Notes under the pieces: generated by a model
The model's database searches: none
The model's input: the letters and a program-made list of their open reading frames with translations, nothing else
Told to the model about the DNA's origin: nothing
Made by a program: the position numbers and the translations under genes
In this document: positions 32,780-44,050 of the stretch, one piece after another
Layout of the letters: every line of letters begins with the position of its first letter
How positions within the stretch are numbered: position 1 is the stretch's first letter
From: Coccinella septempunctata
Lineage: Eukaryota > Arthropoda > Insecta > Coleoptera > Coccinellidae
Length of the DNA: 64,000 bases
Reading direction: 5' to 3'
Assembly: GCF_907165205.1 (NCBI RefSeq)
Contig: NC_058195.1
Location: 19,034,001-19,098,000 of the forward strand

Positions 32780-33059
32780 TGTAACCAGTCCGGCCCTTGC
32801 GGTCGGACTTTTCGAGAACCAGAGCGGTCGAGAGCTTCCAGAATAACCGCGAAGGTACCTGAATGTTTCCGGCGCCTATATAAGCCCAGCGGAGGAGCAG
32901 GTAGGCAGGTACAAGTACAGTTACAGTGCAAGCGACTAGTGGAAATAAACAAGAGTGGAAATAAATAGTAGTGTAATAGTTAGTTGTGAGTTATAAGTGT
33001 ATTAAGTGTAAATAAATAATTTTAATAAGTTGGACGTTTTAATCAAGCGAAGAAAACGT
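32780..33059 (+). repeat. 3' LTR of macro-domain gypsy element
   Basis: Starts TGTAACCAGTCCGGCCCTTG and matches 21881-22169 apart from one substitution and a 9-bp indel. The proposed target-site duplication AATAA follows (33060-33064), matching 21876-21880. The site is low-complexity, so the duplication is only moderately secure. Confidence 0.92.
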
Positions 33060-33095
33060 AATAACTATTCAAGGCCATTCAAGGGTCAATTCCAT

Positions 33096-34544
33096 TCATT
33101 TTTATTTTATGTGCTCCATACAATAAAACTCATTTTCCTTATTCTAGATAATAAGGTACTCCCCAAAACAGCACTACTTTTTTATAAATCTTATGTGAGA
33201 TCAATTTTAGACTATGGGAGTATATTTTACGGGTCGTCAGCAAATACAAATTTAAAGAAAATAGACCGAATCCAATACAAGGCCATAAGACTCTGCATAG
33301 GAGCTATGAAATCCTCACCATGCGATGTAATATTGGCGGAAGCGAATGAACCTCCCTTAGATCTAAGACGACAATACCTCGCCGAAAAGTTTATAGCTAG
33401 GCTCAGAGCATGCAACTCTCCATTAATAACTAGGCTTGCACACCTGAATACGGAGAACCTCACAAACCCTTTCTGGCGTATAAAGAATTCACCTCCCTTG
33501 ACGACCGCCTTCTTGAATACTCAAGAATTTTTCCACGATCCTAACCAGTTGGAAACCTCACCATCATTTTCATTCCGGTTCGAATTACTTCTTTTTGAGC
33601 CGCTGATAATTTTTCCCAAATATTTAGACATCCCAGTATACAACCATGGTATTGTCCAATCACTGATACAAGACCTCCAAATAACAACGACCATTTTCAC
33701 GGATGGAAGCAAGGATTCGTTTGGTGTTGGTTGTGCCTTCTTCATTCCAAACTTGAACCTGACTAGAAAATTCAAATTGCCAAAATCTTGTAGCATTTTC
33801 ACAGCTGAGGCCGTTGCAATCGAAAAGTCGTTAAAATGGTGTATTGAGAATGGCAATGGTAATGATGCAATTATCTTCTCGGATTCGAAGTCTGTTCTCG
33901 AAAATATTAACAATATACGGTCAATTAACAAAAGAAGACCACTAATCTATCGAATTAGAAACCTCCTCATGGAAGCGTCACATAAGAACATGAACATTTT
34001 TCTTGTTTCGGTAAAGGGTCATAGTGGAATAGACGGAAACGAAATAGTCGATGCCTCTGCGAAAGATGCTCGCATAGGCGGAGAAATCTTAAATATTCCT
34101 GGCTACCCGGACATCTTAGCTGAATTCAAACACGGCATTCGAAAAAGATGGAAACACAGATGGAAAGAGATCGGTCAAAATAGTAAAAATAAATATTTCC
34201 TCATACACCCCGACCTCCCCAAAAAAGTACCACACATTTTTGCGTTCGATGTGAATAAGAAGTATTGTACCATAATTACGAGAATGAAAATCAATCACGG
34301 ACTATTTAATGAGCATTTGCATAAGATTGGAATCTCAAACTCTCCCTTATGCGCAGAAGACGAAGAAATCGCAGATCTAAACCATTTGATTTTTAGTTGT
34401 AGCAAAACTAGAGAAAAACACGAACTGATTGAAAAACTATTGGAGACAAATATACAACTTCCAGTAAATATACAGGCTCTTCTAGCCTCCGAGAACAAAA
34501 ACGTCTACGATATCTATCAAAAATGGCATATTAGGGGAGACTAG
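33096..34544 (+). CDS. LINE RT C-terminus plus RNase H (I-like), partial
   Basis: Open for about 480 codons. The first part is the RT thumb/connector (FYKSYVRSILDYGSIFYGSS, IQYKAIRLCIGAM). RNase H follows: TIFTDGSKDSFGVGCAFF (first Asp), AEAVAIEKSLKWC (Glu), IIFSDSKSVLENI (Asp) and VKGHSGIDGNEIVDASA. A Cys/His cluster ends it (SPLCAEDEEI, DLNHLIFSCS). RNase H after the RT suggests the I group or a relative. The RT catalytic core is absent because of 5' truncation, and the final codons are replaced by MITE sequence. Confidence 0.9.
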   Translation, partial: SFLFYVLHTIKLIFLILDNKVLPKTALLFYKSYVRSILDYGSIFYGSSANTNLKKIDRIQYKAIRLCIGAMKSSPCDVILAEANEPPLDLRRQYLAEKFIARLRACNSPLITRLAHLNTENLTNPFWRIKNSPPLTTAFLNTQEFFHDPNQLETSPSFSFRFELLLFEPLIIFPKYLDIPVYNHGIVQSLIQDLQITTTIFTDGSKDSFGVGCAFFIPNLNLTRKFKLPKSCSIFTAEAVAIEKSLKWCIENGNGNDAIIFSDSKSVLENINNIRSINKRRPLIYRIRNLLMEASHKNMNIFLVSVKGHSGIDGNEIVDASAKDARIGGEILNIPGYPDILAEFKHGIRKRWKHRWKEIGQNSKNKYFLIHPDLPKKVPHIFAFDVNKKYCTIITRMKINHGLFNEHLHKIGISNSPLCAEDEEIADLNHLIFSCSKTREKHELIEKLLETNIQLPVNIQALLASENKNVYDIYQKWHIRGD

Positions 34545-35419
34545 GGAGCATTGATACATGGGGAGGCTTGATACAGGCTTATATCCGCGATCTGTAGCCG
34601 TTTTCAAATGTATTATACTACTGAACACTATTCTTTGGCACAGGGCATTGCGTGACGTTAATCTGTAAGGCTAACAGTAGTTTGTTTGTGAAATATTCAA
34701 CGAAGAGTGTTTCGAGGTGAGAAATTGTAAGTTTTTACTCATGTTACCTAAGGGTTTTATGGTCATGCATTAATTCGTCGGCATAAACAAACATTTCACT
34801 GGGAAATATGCATAAAACTACTCAATTTACAGTTTTATTCGCTTTTCAAAATATATGAGCATAAGATGAAAACATAAATCACTTTAAAAATTGCTTTCAG
34901 GGAGGTTTGAGACATTTGTCGTGGGGAGGCCTGATACATGCATCATCTTCAAAAAATATTCCGTAGATAGTTGGATAGGCCTACATGAAGGCGTCTTCAC
35001 CATCCAACATATCAAAGGGATCTTTAAAAACCGTACAATCCCCATGTATTTAACGAGGCCGACTTTTCTTGTGTGGAAGTGACTAACTGACAATTTCCTG
35101 ATTTTTCTACACCTATGGGATCAAAGCAAGCCAGTATCATTGCTGACCTACCTACTGTGCTGAATAATCCTCTCGATTACTCTCCCAGTACATCGTATCA
35201 ATCCTCCCATATGTGGGGAGGCTTGAGACAGTTTGCATGTTTTTGTGTTCAACGTTCTGTACAGAATAAGATGTTTATTTTTTGCGACTTCTATATTTAT
35301 TTTGTTGAACGATTAATTGAAGAATTATATAATATAAGAAAAGTCCTGCTTCTTCATAAAATTCAGTTTCCAGAATAAAAATTCCAAAAAACGTATCAAC
35401 CCTCCCCAGTCTCCCCTAA
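34531..35419. mobile_element. TIR element, 889 bp, TA duplication, with repeated terminal motif
   Basis: TTAGGGGAGACTAGGGAG...CTCCCCAGTCTCCCCTAA, flanked by TA both sides, inserted in the LINE coding end. The motif GGGGAGGCTTGATAC recurs inside near 34559, 34923 and 35215. No transposase domain was recognised in its short reading frames. Confidence 0.85.
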
Positions 35420-35755
35420 TATAAAACACCTAGTTTCAAAATTTTTAGTGTGTGGCTGAAGAACTATGTTCAGTGCCAACTAAGAGAAAAAAAAAAAAAA
35501 AAAAAGGTACTTCCTGAGTTTATCCTTCTTTGAACACGTCGTAGGGACGCTAGTCGCCATTTTTGGACGCTATTAATTCTTGCTTCCAATTTGATTCAAG
35601 TTATGAATTGAGGGCTGGTAATTATAATAAACAATAAACCTTTTTTATGGTGGATGTGCTTATGTTATTTAATATTCATGGTTTAATGATTTCTTCATTT
35701 CTACATGTTTTTGTACCTATTTTATGAATACTGAATACTTGTAAATGTCACTAAC

Positions 35756-36074
35756 AGCCGTTTTCAATAAACCTATCTATTCATAGTTTCACTCAATGAC
35801 GATTGGTAGATAATCATGAGGTTTGTTCGTACAGTGGTTCACAACGGTTGTGAACTGTACAGAGCAAGCGCAAATGGATTTTCGATACCCTAAAATGCAA
35901 TTACGCTTGCTCTGTACAGTTCACAACCGTTGTGAACCACTCTACGAACAGGCCTATTGGTAACCATTCTGAAATATATCTACAGATAGACCATAGAAAC
36001 GAAATCAGATATTTTTTATTATATCTTCAGTAGGTGAAACAAAATGGATAGATAGGTTTATTGAAAACGGCCGT
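35756..36074. mobile_element. MITE with ends GCCGTTTTCAATAAACCTAT, containing FB1 copy 2
   Basis: The inverted ends are CAGCCGTTTTCAATAAACC and GGTTTATTGAAAACGGCCG. The palindromic FB1 MITE (35820-35955) is nested inside, so three layers are stacked here. Confidence 0.78.
35820..35955. repeat. Fold-back MITE family FB1, copy 2
   Basis: The best-preserved palindrome of the family: GTGGTTCACAACGGTTGTGA is mirrored by TCACAACCGTTGTGAACCAC. Confidence 0.92.
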
Positions 36075-36499
36075 CAAGCGCCCCCAAGCCAAGCCACTGA
36101 TTTTATTACTGAGGTAGGACCAACAGGGTAAGTACTGTAGTAATTGCATTAATATTATTAATTATCATTTTTCTTTTTCTTTTATTATTATTATTCTCTT
36201 CACTGGTGGAGTTGGTCAATACATGCTAGATTTGAAGGTGATAGCTAAGAGCAGAAAAAATTCATACTTGTGTTACTGGACAAACATAATACAACTTTTG
36301 TGGATTTAGCTCTTCTAAGTATCCCGAAGGCCGGATGTATCTGTGTCGAAACCTGAAGGCCGGATGCCGTTGTATGTGAGTCGAAATCCTGAAGGCCGGA
36401 TGCCGTTGTAACTGAGTCGAAATCCTTGATGCCGGATGCCGTTGTATCTGAGTCGAAATCTTTCCCAACAAACACAATATACAGCAACTGTTCAAATAC

Positions 36500-36700
36500 T
36501 GCACTACAAGTGCCACCAGAATGCAGCACAGAGATTGCTGTAATGAAACTGCACAGTTTCTGTATTGATAATTCTGCATTTTCAAAACGCAGTTTTTGAT
36601 GTACAGTGACTGCATAGTTTCTGTATTGATAATTCTGCATTTTCAAAACGCAGTACTTGATATACAGTGACTGCACAGTTTCTGTATTTGCAATTCTTCA
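36500..36700. repeat. Short tandem repeat, ~77-bp units
   Basis: Two to three units containing TTTCTGTATTGATAATTCTG and TTCAAAACGCAGT with a GTACAGTGACTGCA linker. Shares words with the 46-bp array at 45350-45870. Confidence 0.75.
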
Positions 36701-37191
36701 TTTCAAAATTCGATTATGAAGGTTAAAGAGACATTTCATAAACAGATTTAATCCAATAATTGAAGACTCCTTTCATTACCAAAATATGGATTATACCAAA
36801 GATATTACACACCAAGATGGAGCATCCCTATACTGAATGCATGGAATGTTTTGTCCGCAAAGTAAACACTGAATGTTTACAAACAAACGCGGCAATAGTA
36901 AACAGAAACCAGTGGCGTAGTTGAAAAGTTGTGAATAATATTATGTAATATCTTTTATTATAGCGGTGTGAAGAATAGTAATGATGGGTGTATATGAATT
37001 TGATAATTACATCAATTCGTTTGGAAAATAAAATTGTTTGATATAATTTCTCGTTGAATTGAACTGAAATGACCTGAGGCACGAATTGTTTTCGATATAA
37101 CTCCGAAGTTTTAGAAGAAATTTTCGCACAAATGGTTATGATATTCCGTAAAAAAATTTCTTTTACTGCTTGCAGACCGCTCCTATTCAAC

Positions 37192-39092
37192 CAGGGGCGG
37201 ATGGGCTACTTCGAACCGGCCCGGGAATTTTCACCCAGACCGGCCCACTTCAAGAACGAAAAAAGTACTTTTAAGGTGGGGGTTCAGTGGAGTAGCTAGC
37301 ATGAGTTGCCATGAAAAAGACATTTTTATGAGCAGCCCCTAAAGATGGCACCTTAAAAGCAATTTTCGAATTTTTTTTTACAATTCAGAAAACTGTCAAA
37401 AAATTGAGCAGACATTTTGTGGGAGCGAGAACGCGATGAAAAAATTGGGCCATGTTCCCATATAATTGCAAGGGATATTAAAAAACACCTCTAAAATCGT
37501 TTCGCGAGAATTTTTCTTCCTTATTCATATAATACTTTCGAGAAATTAATTTTTGATTTCCTGCTTTAAGCGAAAGTTTTCACCTAGTTGGCGGGTAGCA
37601 TGCAGACATTATAGGGAAACACCAAAAAAATTTTTATTGCTTAGGTATATAGAACTACTCAATTTAATTTTTGTCCGTTTTCTGGTTTCTAAGAAAAAAT
37701 TTGACATTTATTTTCATATGCTTTCTTCAGGAAGCTGTGTATAAACATGGGCTGCTCCGAGGGCTGCTCAAAAAAAAAAAATATTATATGAAAGATCCAC
37801 TGTTCTTCCACTATAAATCGACCTTCAAATTAACTTCTCCTTTACGATCTGCATTATGTTAGTTTTATATTTATTTCAATGCATTTCATTCAAAACAACT
37901 CTGATTAAATAGAATCAACGGAAAATGTATGTTGGTGGAATCTCAAATGAAAAAAAAGGTTAGAAATAGTCTCTATGTACCATTAATTTCTAAGCCAGTC
38001 GACACTGAAGAATTTTTACAAATTAGAAAAATGGTTTTTTTAGTTTTTTACCATAATACTTTTCCATGATTATGTTAGATAGTTTTTTCGATATCATATT
38101 TTTATATACCTTGAAATATCATCATATTGATTATTCACTTCAAGATTTTGCTAAACGAATAAGGTGCAATCCAGTGACCCACTTACGTAAGACACCCACT
38201 GTACCTACATAAATTTTGAAGAAACACTCTACATATTATTCAAAACTTAAATAAAATCTATAAACTATTGATACTGCAACTAATTAAATGGCCATTAAGC
38301 TAAACACGCCTTATGTTGCTAGTTTCGTGATGTGGAAAACACAAAAATTTATAATAATGATAATTTTGACTGTAGAAACAAGAAAATTGAATTGTAGTTG
38401 TAGGAGTTTTTTGTTGAGAAATAAGAATACTTATATAACTCGTTTCAGTGTAGATTATATAAGGAGCTAGATCTCGGCAGAGAAGAGACCTATCCTGTCA
38501 GAAAATATATATTTTCTCAATAACCTTAAGCTTTTTTAGGAGATTTTCGTTTTACATAATTGAATTGCAATCTATGCATCTTCAAATACTAAGTTGGCCG
38601 ACATAGATTTTGTTTTTCCTATAGCGAGCAAGCTTCTGTCGAATAATATTAAATAAAGTAATAAAGTAAAGTTTGGTAGGGTGATGTTGAAAACAGAGGT
38701 TTAATATCACATAACTAAACTTTACTTTCACACCCCGTGTCCCATGGACTGGCAACTTAAAACATTCGTATAAGGCAAGTTCAGCATAATAATCATACAA
38801 TCACGTGTAGAGTTTTTTGCAACTTCTGTACTTCAAGCCACCCTGTTTATGCCAGTTGTTCAGGAATAATTTAATTTTATCAATATTATTTTCAAAACTT
38901 ATCGAAACATTCATTTAATGGTAGTTTTCCCAACATTCATTTTCAAATTGGTTTTCAATATTTGTAAAAATAAAAATATCGACGTAAAATATGTTCCGCC
39001 GAATACAAAAAAATGGTACGAACTGACCAGCCCTCTGGCCCAACAATCGACCGGCCCACCGGGAATTTTCCCGGTGGTCCCATCCGCCCCTG
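37192..39092. mobile_element. Non-autonomous hAT element, 1.9 kb
   Basis: Termini CAGGGGCGGATGGG and CCCATCCGCCCCTG, flanked by the 8-bp duplication TATTCAAC (37184-37191 and 39093-39100). Near-terminal CGGCCC.GGGAATTTTC occurs inverted at both ends. No transposase ORF. Confidence 0.93.
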
Positions 39093-39100
39093 TATTCAAC

Positions 39101-40110
39101 CCTGGGATATCAATTCGGGTTACCAATCTGAAGCACGAAGTTTTGCCGATATATCTCCGAAGTTTTAACGAGAGTCAAAACGAAATATTCATACATATGA
39201 TTGTCGACTATCCAAACTTCATATTCCGTGAAAAAACTTCCTGACTAAGATTGGTTTCTTCCAAAAAATAAATATTTGTTTAGTATGATCCATAACATTG
39301 CCCATACATAAAGTTATTTCAGGTTTTGCACTAGGCCGTTCGCTTACTGTGTCAAGGGAAATTTTTTGATAAATTTAGATTTCAAAAAAAAAATGGTAAA
39401 CCACTGATGTGAGGAAAAATTTATTTTTTCAATAATTCCAAAAATACAGATTCGTTCATGTTGATTGCTAGTATTTCAGTAGAAAATAATATGTGATATA
39501 GCCTTAAATTTCGTTTTCTACATTTTATTTAGAAATTAATTGCAATAATTCATTAAAATTTGCTTTTGTAGTCGAACAGGAATAGAAGAAATATTCCTAT
39601 AGAAAAAATGAACAAAATCTTATAAGAACAATTCTTAATTATTATTATACAACTTCATCCAGAAAAACATTACAGTACAATGACATAAATTAATAACAAG
39701 ACTCAGACAATTCTCAAAATAGTTAATGCGTCTATCAAAATTATACTTAAAATTTAAATGATTGAATGTTCTTATTAAATGATTGAAAACTTAATACTGA
39801 CAAAAAATTCCTTTATAAAAACATATCACAATAATCCTGTAGCTCAACATTTATATGCAACATTTATAATAAGAGGGACTAATTAGGAAGCATAATTCTT
39901 TTATTAGATTACTGAATTCATTGCTGAACTTGAATCAAGTATTGTTTTGTTTTCAACCATTTTGCACAATTGAAAATGTGGTGAGTACCACACTATTACA
40001 AGATAAAAATTATCCATCATTTTTAGTACATATAGATCTGGAAAATAGAATATATTAACGAAACAATAGGATTCTGAAAGTGTGACAACATGACAATGGA
40101 CAGATACTAT
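39101..40110. other. Distal part of P-like element, unassigned
   Basis: AT-rich. Possibly the remaining transposase and 3' region of the P-like element, but I recognise no transposase motif in any frame. Confidence 0.4.
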
Positions 40111-40150
40111 CAAATTTGAAAATAAAGGAAATACACGTAGTTTCTTTGAT

Positions 40151-40331
40151 GAGGGGTATCAACAGACTGGTGCAATCATTGCATGTAGCAGACAAATCTG
40201 AAGCTGTTGAAGTTTTAGATAGTTCAGACCACTCAGTTTTGGAAATTCCTCTACTCTACCAATATCTGAGAGAGTCTGGGTCACACTCCTTCCATCTGAA
40301 GCAGTCGATGTGCAACATGAACTGAAATGAA
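40151..40331 (-). pseudogene. P-like THAP protein, exon 4 (copy 1)
   Basis: The minus-strand exon follows TTTTCATTTCAG and reads SCCTSTASDGRSVTQTLSDI..., ending in TGA after about 60 codons. It is a diverged duplicate of exon 3 (shared TASDxRxxTQxxSDxG). The matching exon in copy 2 starts at 63946. Confidence 0.6.
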
Positions 40332-40436
40332 AACATATCAACATAAATTATGGTTGGAAATGATCGCAAGACAAACACTTTTTAAATGATTGTTTTCACC
40401 TGATGCATTCAAAATAATATTCAATACACTCACGTT

Positions 40437-40718
40437 TTTGTATGTGGTGCTGCAAATTTTTCAGTATCAAATACTTCTAAGGAATCCACTTTGCCTGATA
40501 AATCTGAAGCGGCCAAAGCAACAGACATATCTGTAGCAGATAAATCGGAAGCAGTCAATGTGGCAGATAAATCTGAAGCACTTGCGGTAGCAGACAAATC
40601 TGAAGTTTCTGATAATTCAGAACCAATCAATTTTGAGGACTCCCCAACTTTACCAACATCTGATGGGTCCTGGGTCATATACCTTTCGTCTGAAGCCGCT
40701 AATGTGTTACTTGAACTG
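40437..40718 (-). pseudogene. P-like THAP protein, exon 3 (copy 1)
   Basis: Mirror of 63552-63833. Encodes a Ser/Asp-rich segment with repeats of the form SDLSAT (ASASDLSATLTASDLSATDM). Bounded by CAG acceptor and GTGAGTG donor. Confidence 0.72.
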
Positions 40719-40940
40719 AAATAAAATATAAAAAATTAGGATTCTTCAATAAGAATTGTGTAATCCCTTGATTTATTATAGTAACATTATTTAAATGATT
40801 GATTTCACTCGATACATTCAAAATATTCAGAATACTCACCAAGGATCAGGCAATGAAATCCTGGATGGAATAGCTTCCGTTTTCAAACATTTTTTTCCAA
40901 ATTTAAGGATGAAATCTTCGTCACAGAAATGGTCAGAGCA

Positions 40941-42427
40941 AACCATAGACCTAATAAAATATGGACGGGCCCTGAGAGAGAGAGGTCACGAGTAGTACGT
41001 TAGAAAGAGATGGACATATGGTAGAAAATGTCAAAATCATATGTTTATTGTTTACTGTTCAGCTACTGTGTTTTCAATCGATATTTCATTCTCCTCACAA
41101 ACAATTTAGCAGAAAATTAGGTTTTTAGAATCGACTGCTACATGCTAATAAAGCGAAAGTGATTTATTTTTGGAAATAATAGACCAATAAAGGAGTTTCT
41201 TTGTTAGTTCATGTATGTACATATAGGACATGATTTACAAAGATTTACAAGGAATATACCTAGTCTGTTTTCTATATTTCACAAGGCCACAGCAAGAATT
41301 TGTAGAGGTGACTTGAATTTCGAGATAATAGATATATTTTTGAATATTATAAAGAATGTTGTTCTAAACGAAGTAGTTACATATGTACCATCACATTCTA
41401 TTTCAAGGCATGTCCGAAGAAAATACTTAACTCCAATCTGGATTCAATATTAGGAAGAGAAGAGATGTAAATCATGTTGATATTCAGTAAGCCCTGTGAC
41501 ATCGGCAAACTCAAAACTCGATATTTTCTGTTGATCAGTGTCACAGAAATCTAACACTGGAAAGCCATACAATAAAGAAACAGGAGCAGTAAAATATTAC
41601 TGCCAGGAGTGCCAGAGAAGAGCAACTAAACCACCTGATGGAGAACCTATCAAAATAGTTGTGAATGATTAATCATCCTATAAATATTTCCCCAGCAGGA
41701 AATTTCATATTATTTGTGAAAGTATCAATAAACATACTTAAAATTATTGTCCTTTTCTCTATATCACACATGTTTTTGCTCAAGGAAGGTGAAATGTTTG
41801 AAAAAATTCACTTTAACGATTAATTTTTCTCTGTGCAGCCTGAACGCAAAGCAGGGGTCCTTTTATCTTTCCAAATCACGAGTAATTTCAGTGTATATAA
41901 AATCAGACCCCGGCGAATGACATAATAATGTTGTTGTACACAACTCTCAAGTTTTTTACATTAATTAAAATCAGAAAAATAATTTTTCAGGTAGTATTTT
42001 CTTTATACGGAATCTATTATTTTATCAGCACTTGAAAGTTTCAAGTACGTGAAAAATATAGTTGATTTGATAACATTTTCGAAGTTGATTTCAGTCAGAG
42101 ACAACCTCTTTTGTTATCTCTGATTTCAGTACAAAAATTTCTTCAAATTAATAGAAAGTCTATGAATCTACCGACAACCACCCAAAAATGCAACATGGAG
42201 GATCAGCGGAGTGGTAGAATTCCCGAGTTTACTCGATAACTTGTTTGAAGCGGCAACGTTGAATTATTCTCTACCAGCTACCAGCTTGACGTTTACTACC
42301 AGCATTGAACTAAAGACTACCAGGGACTGCTGTTATCTCTCTTTTCTACCACCCCCCTCTCTCTCGTTGGTATTCCTCGATGCGGTGAACGGGAAAACCA
42401 CGTGAAGGCCTGTCCATGTATTATTAG
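40941..42427. mobile_element. TIR element of 1.5 kb inside the THAP exon, 8-bp duplication
   Basis: Ends CATAGACCTAATAAAATATG and the complement of CATAGACCTAATAATACATG, each continuing to a GGAC(A/G)GGCC word. Flanked by the 8-bp duplication GAGCAAAC. It splits exon 2 of the THAP gene just inside the Cx2H pair. CA-starting ends with an 8-bp duplication fit the P superfamily. No transposase recognised. Confidence 0.85.
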
Positions 42428-42545
42428 GTCTATGGAGCAAACATATACCCATTTGGAAGATTCTGAAATTTTCAGTTTTAACTGGTCCATCCATAATTTC
42501 TGTCGAGCACTATCAATAGGCATTCTAATGAGAGGAAACATTCTT
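42428..42545 (-). pseudogene. P-like THAP protein, exon 2 5' part (copy 1), split by insertion
   Basis: Reads MPIDSARQKLWMDQLKLKIS, ESSKWVYVC and then enters the inserted element. The remaining exon 2 sequence (DEDFILKFGKKCLKTEAIP) lies at 40840-40940. Confidence 0.78.
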
Positions 42546-42655
42546 TAGTGATGAATTAAACAATACGAAATTAGTACGAGACTAATGAAAAAAGCTAGGT
42601 ATCCCAAGTTACGCCTATGGAAAAATATCGTTTGTTGTTGTTTACTTACCGGTGC

Positions 42656-42719
42656 ATGGATTTCCATTGCTTTTACTGCTGATTTTTTTGCACATCACAC
42701 AGCGATTCACCATTTTTGC
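42656..42719 (-). pseudogene. P-like THAP protein, exon 1 (copy 1)
   Basis: ATG followed by VNRCVVCKKISSKSNGNPCT, the first Cys pair of a THAP C2CH module, then a GTAAGT donor. Identical in reading to exon 1 of copy 2. Confidence 0.72.
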
Positions 42720-43162
42720 AGTTTCTAGTTATTGTCTAACACCGTTTTCACGTAAATCGTCCAACAATAACGTTTGTATCATTCAAGATTCGAGAATATG
42801 TAAACATGTGGCCATTCGAAGTGGGTTGTTGAATAAACAACGTTGCCAAACTTCTTTCTTCGTCATCTCCTTATTTTTTATATTAAATTTATGAACATAA
42901 TTTCATTATGTAACTTGGCTTAGAACATATCCTGAATTCATCAAGCATTAGTATTGTCAGTATTATCATTTATTCAATAGCCGATACATTTTACATTGAA
43001 ATAATTATGTCATATTTCCTCTCGAACGGAAGCGAAAACCTGGGATTATATACTTTTCCAAAAATATTGCCAACGCTGCTTGACAATTCAGCATCATTCG
43101 GATAGCTTCGGAAAACACGATTCTTTTCTTTCAACCAATCGTTGTATGTGGTTTATTGTTTT

Positions 43163-43492
43163 GGTTTTGATCATCACTTCGGATAACTTCGGAAAACACG
43201 AGTCTTTTCAACCAATCGCTGTATGTGGTTTATTGTTTTGGTTTTGATCAGAATATAAACATATAGCTATCTTATTTCGAGGACGTTTTCTCTCTCACTA
43301 TGCTCTATCTTGGTGTGTAATATCTTTGGTTTTGATCATCACTTCGGATAACTTCGGAAAACACGAGTCTTTTCAACCAATCGCTGTATGTGGTTTATTG
43401 TTTTGGTTTTGATCAGAATATAAACATATAGCTATCTTATTTCGAGGACGTTTTCTCTCTCACTATGCTCTATCTTGGTGTGTAATATCTTT
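43163..43492. repeat. Tandem duplication, 165-bp unit, two copies
   Basis: GGTTTTGATCATCACTTCGG to GTGTGTAATATCTTT occurs twice in direct order. The corresponding end of P-like copy 2 (62441-62610) has the unit once. Confidence 0.9.
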
Positions 43493-43494
43493 GG

Positions 43495-43575
43495 GTATAA
43501 TCCAAAGATATTACACATATATGTGTAATATCCTTGTTTATAGGGGTTATATAAACAAGGGTAATATCTTTGATT
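43495..43575. repeat. Palindromic sequence outside the P-like terminus
   Basis: GGTATAATCCAAAGATATTAC is mirrored by GTAATATCTTTGATTATACC around a CTTGTTTATA/TATAAACAAG hairpin. Confidence 0.78.
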
Positions 43576-43888
43576 ATACCCATGGTAGAAGAATACTTCA
43601 TCTCATCATGGTGGTACCAGAATTAGCCAAATGATGGCATCACTGCTCTTGACGGTTGCGATCACAGGGTAGCATACACGTCTATTGCGGTGCAGCATAC
43701 GCCAAACGATGGCGTCACCGGCGACGCACTACTCTATATCCTCTACACGTAACCGGCGTTTAAAACAGGTACGAACTACGCTGCTTCGGCGAATGTTGCA
43801 GATGACCCCTAGAGTTCATTAACCTCCAACTCCAAGAGCAGGCCATTCCTCAAATAGCGTGAACTCACCCCTGCACTTACCACCAAAA
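43576..43888 (-). repeat. Diverged solo copy of the TRIM-like terminal repeat
   Basis: The minus strand matches 3597-3945 with about 10-15% differences by eye. Shared blocks include GGGGTGAGTTCACGC and GCCAAACGATGGCG. Only one terminal repeat is present, so it is a solo copy or fragment. Confidence 0.82.
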
Positions 43889-44050
43889 TATCAAGTGAAA
43901 TTGAAAATTTCCGATTTGCAGAATTGATTTTCTGTTTATAACTAGGAAACTTCTCTAATAGAATATTGTTTCGTAATTGCAAGTTTCGATATAGTTTTTA
44001 CACAGTGACTGCTACATTCAAAGCGCAGTATGAGCACAGTGTTTATTGTA

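Larger units (their letters stand above)
33065..35505 (+). mobile_element. 5'-truncated LINE with RNase H and poly(A) tail, split by a MITE
   Basis: Coding sequence runs from about 33096 to 34528. The MITE at 34531-35419 interrupts the last codons, and the 3' UTR resumes at 35422 and ends in 19 A residues (35487-35505). Confidence 0.85.
35506..36460 (-). repeat. Minisatellite-bearing dispersed repeat, copy 2 (inverted)
   Basis: Reverse-orientation relative of 20032-20700, with units around GAAGGCCGGATGCCGTTGTA at 36320-36460. It is split by the insertion at 35756-36074. Confidence 0.8.
36796..43494 (-). mobile_element. P-element-like transposon, copy 1 (with nested insertions)
   Basis: Inverted ends CCAAAGATATTACACACCAA at 36796 and its complement ending at 43494. 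A THAP-protein gene on the minus strand starts about 0.8 kb inside the 43494 end. Nested are a hAT element (37192-39092) and a MITE (40941-42427); without them the element is about 3.3 kb, near P-element size. Nearly the same sequence occurs inverted from 62441. I did not find a matching 8-bp duplication at its outer ends. Confidence 0.68.

Noticed and set aside
40040..40720. Plus-strand Asp/Lys/Ser repeat frame (SEAVNVADKSEA)
   Set aside because: Antisense of the SDLSAT exon; the opposite strand has matching splice sites and continues the THAP gene.
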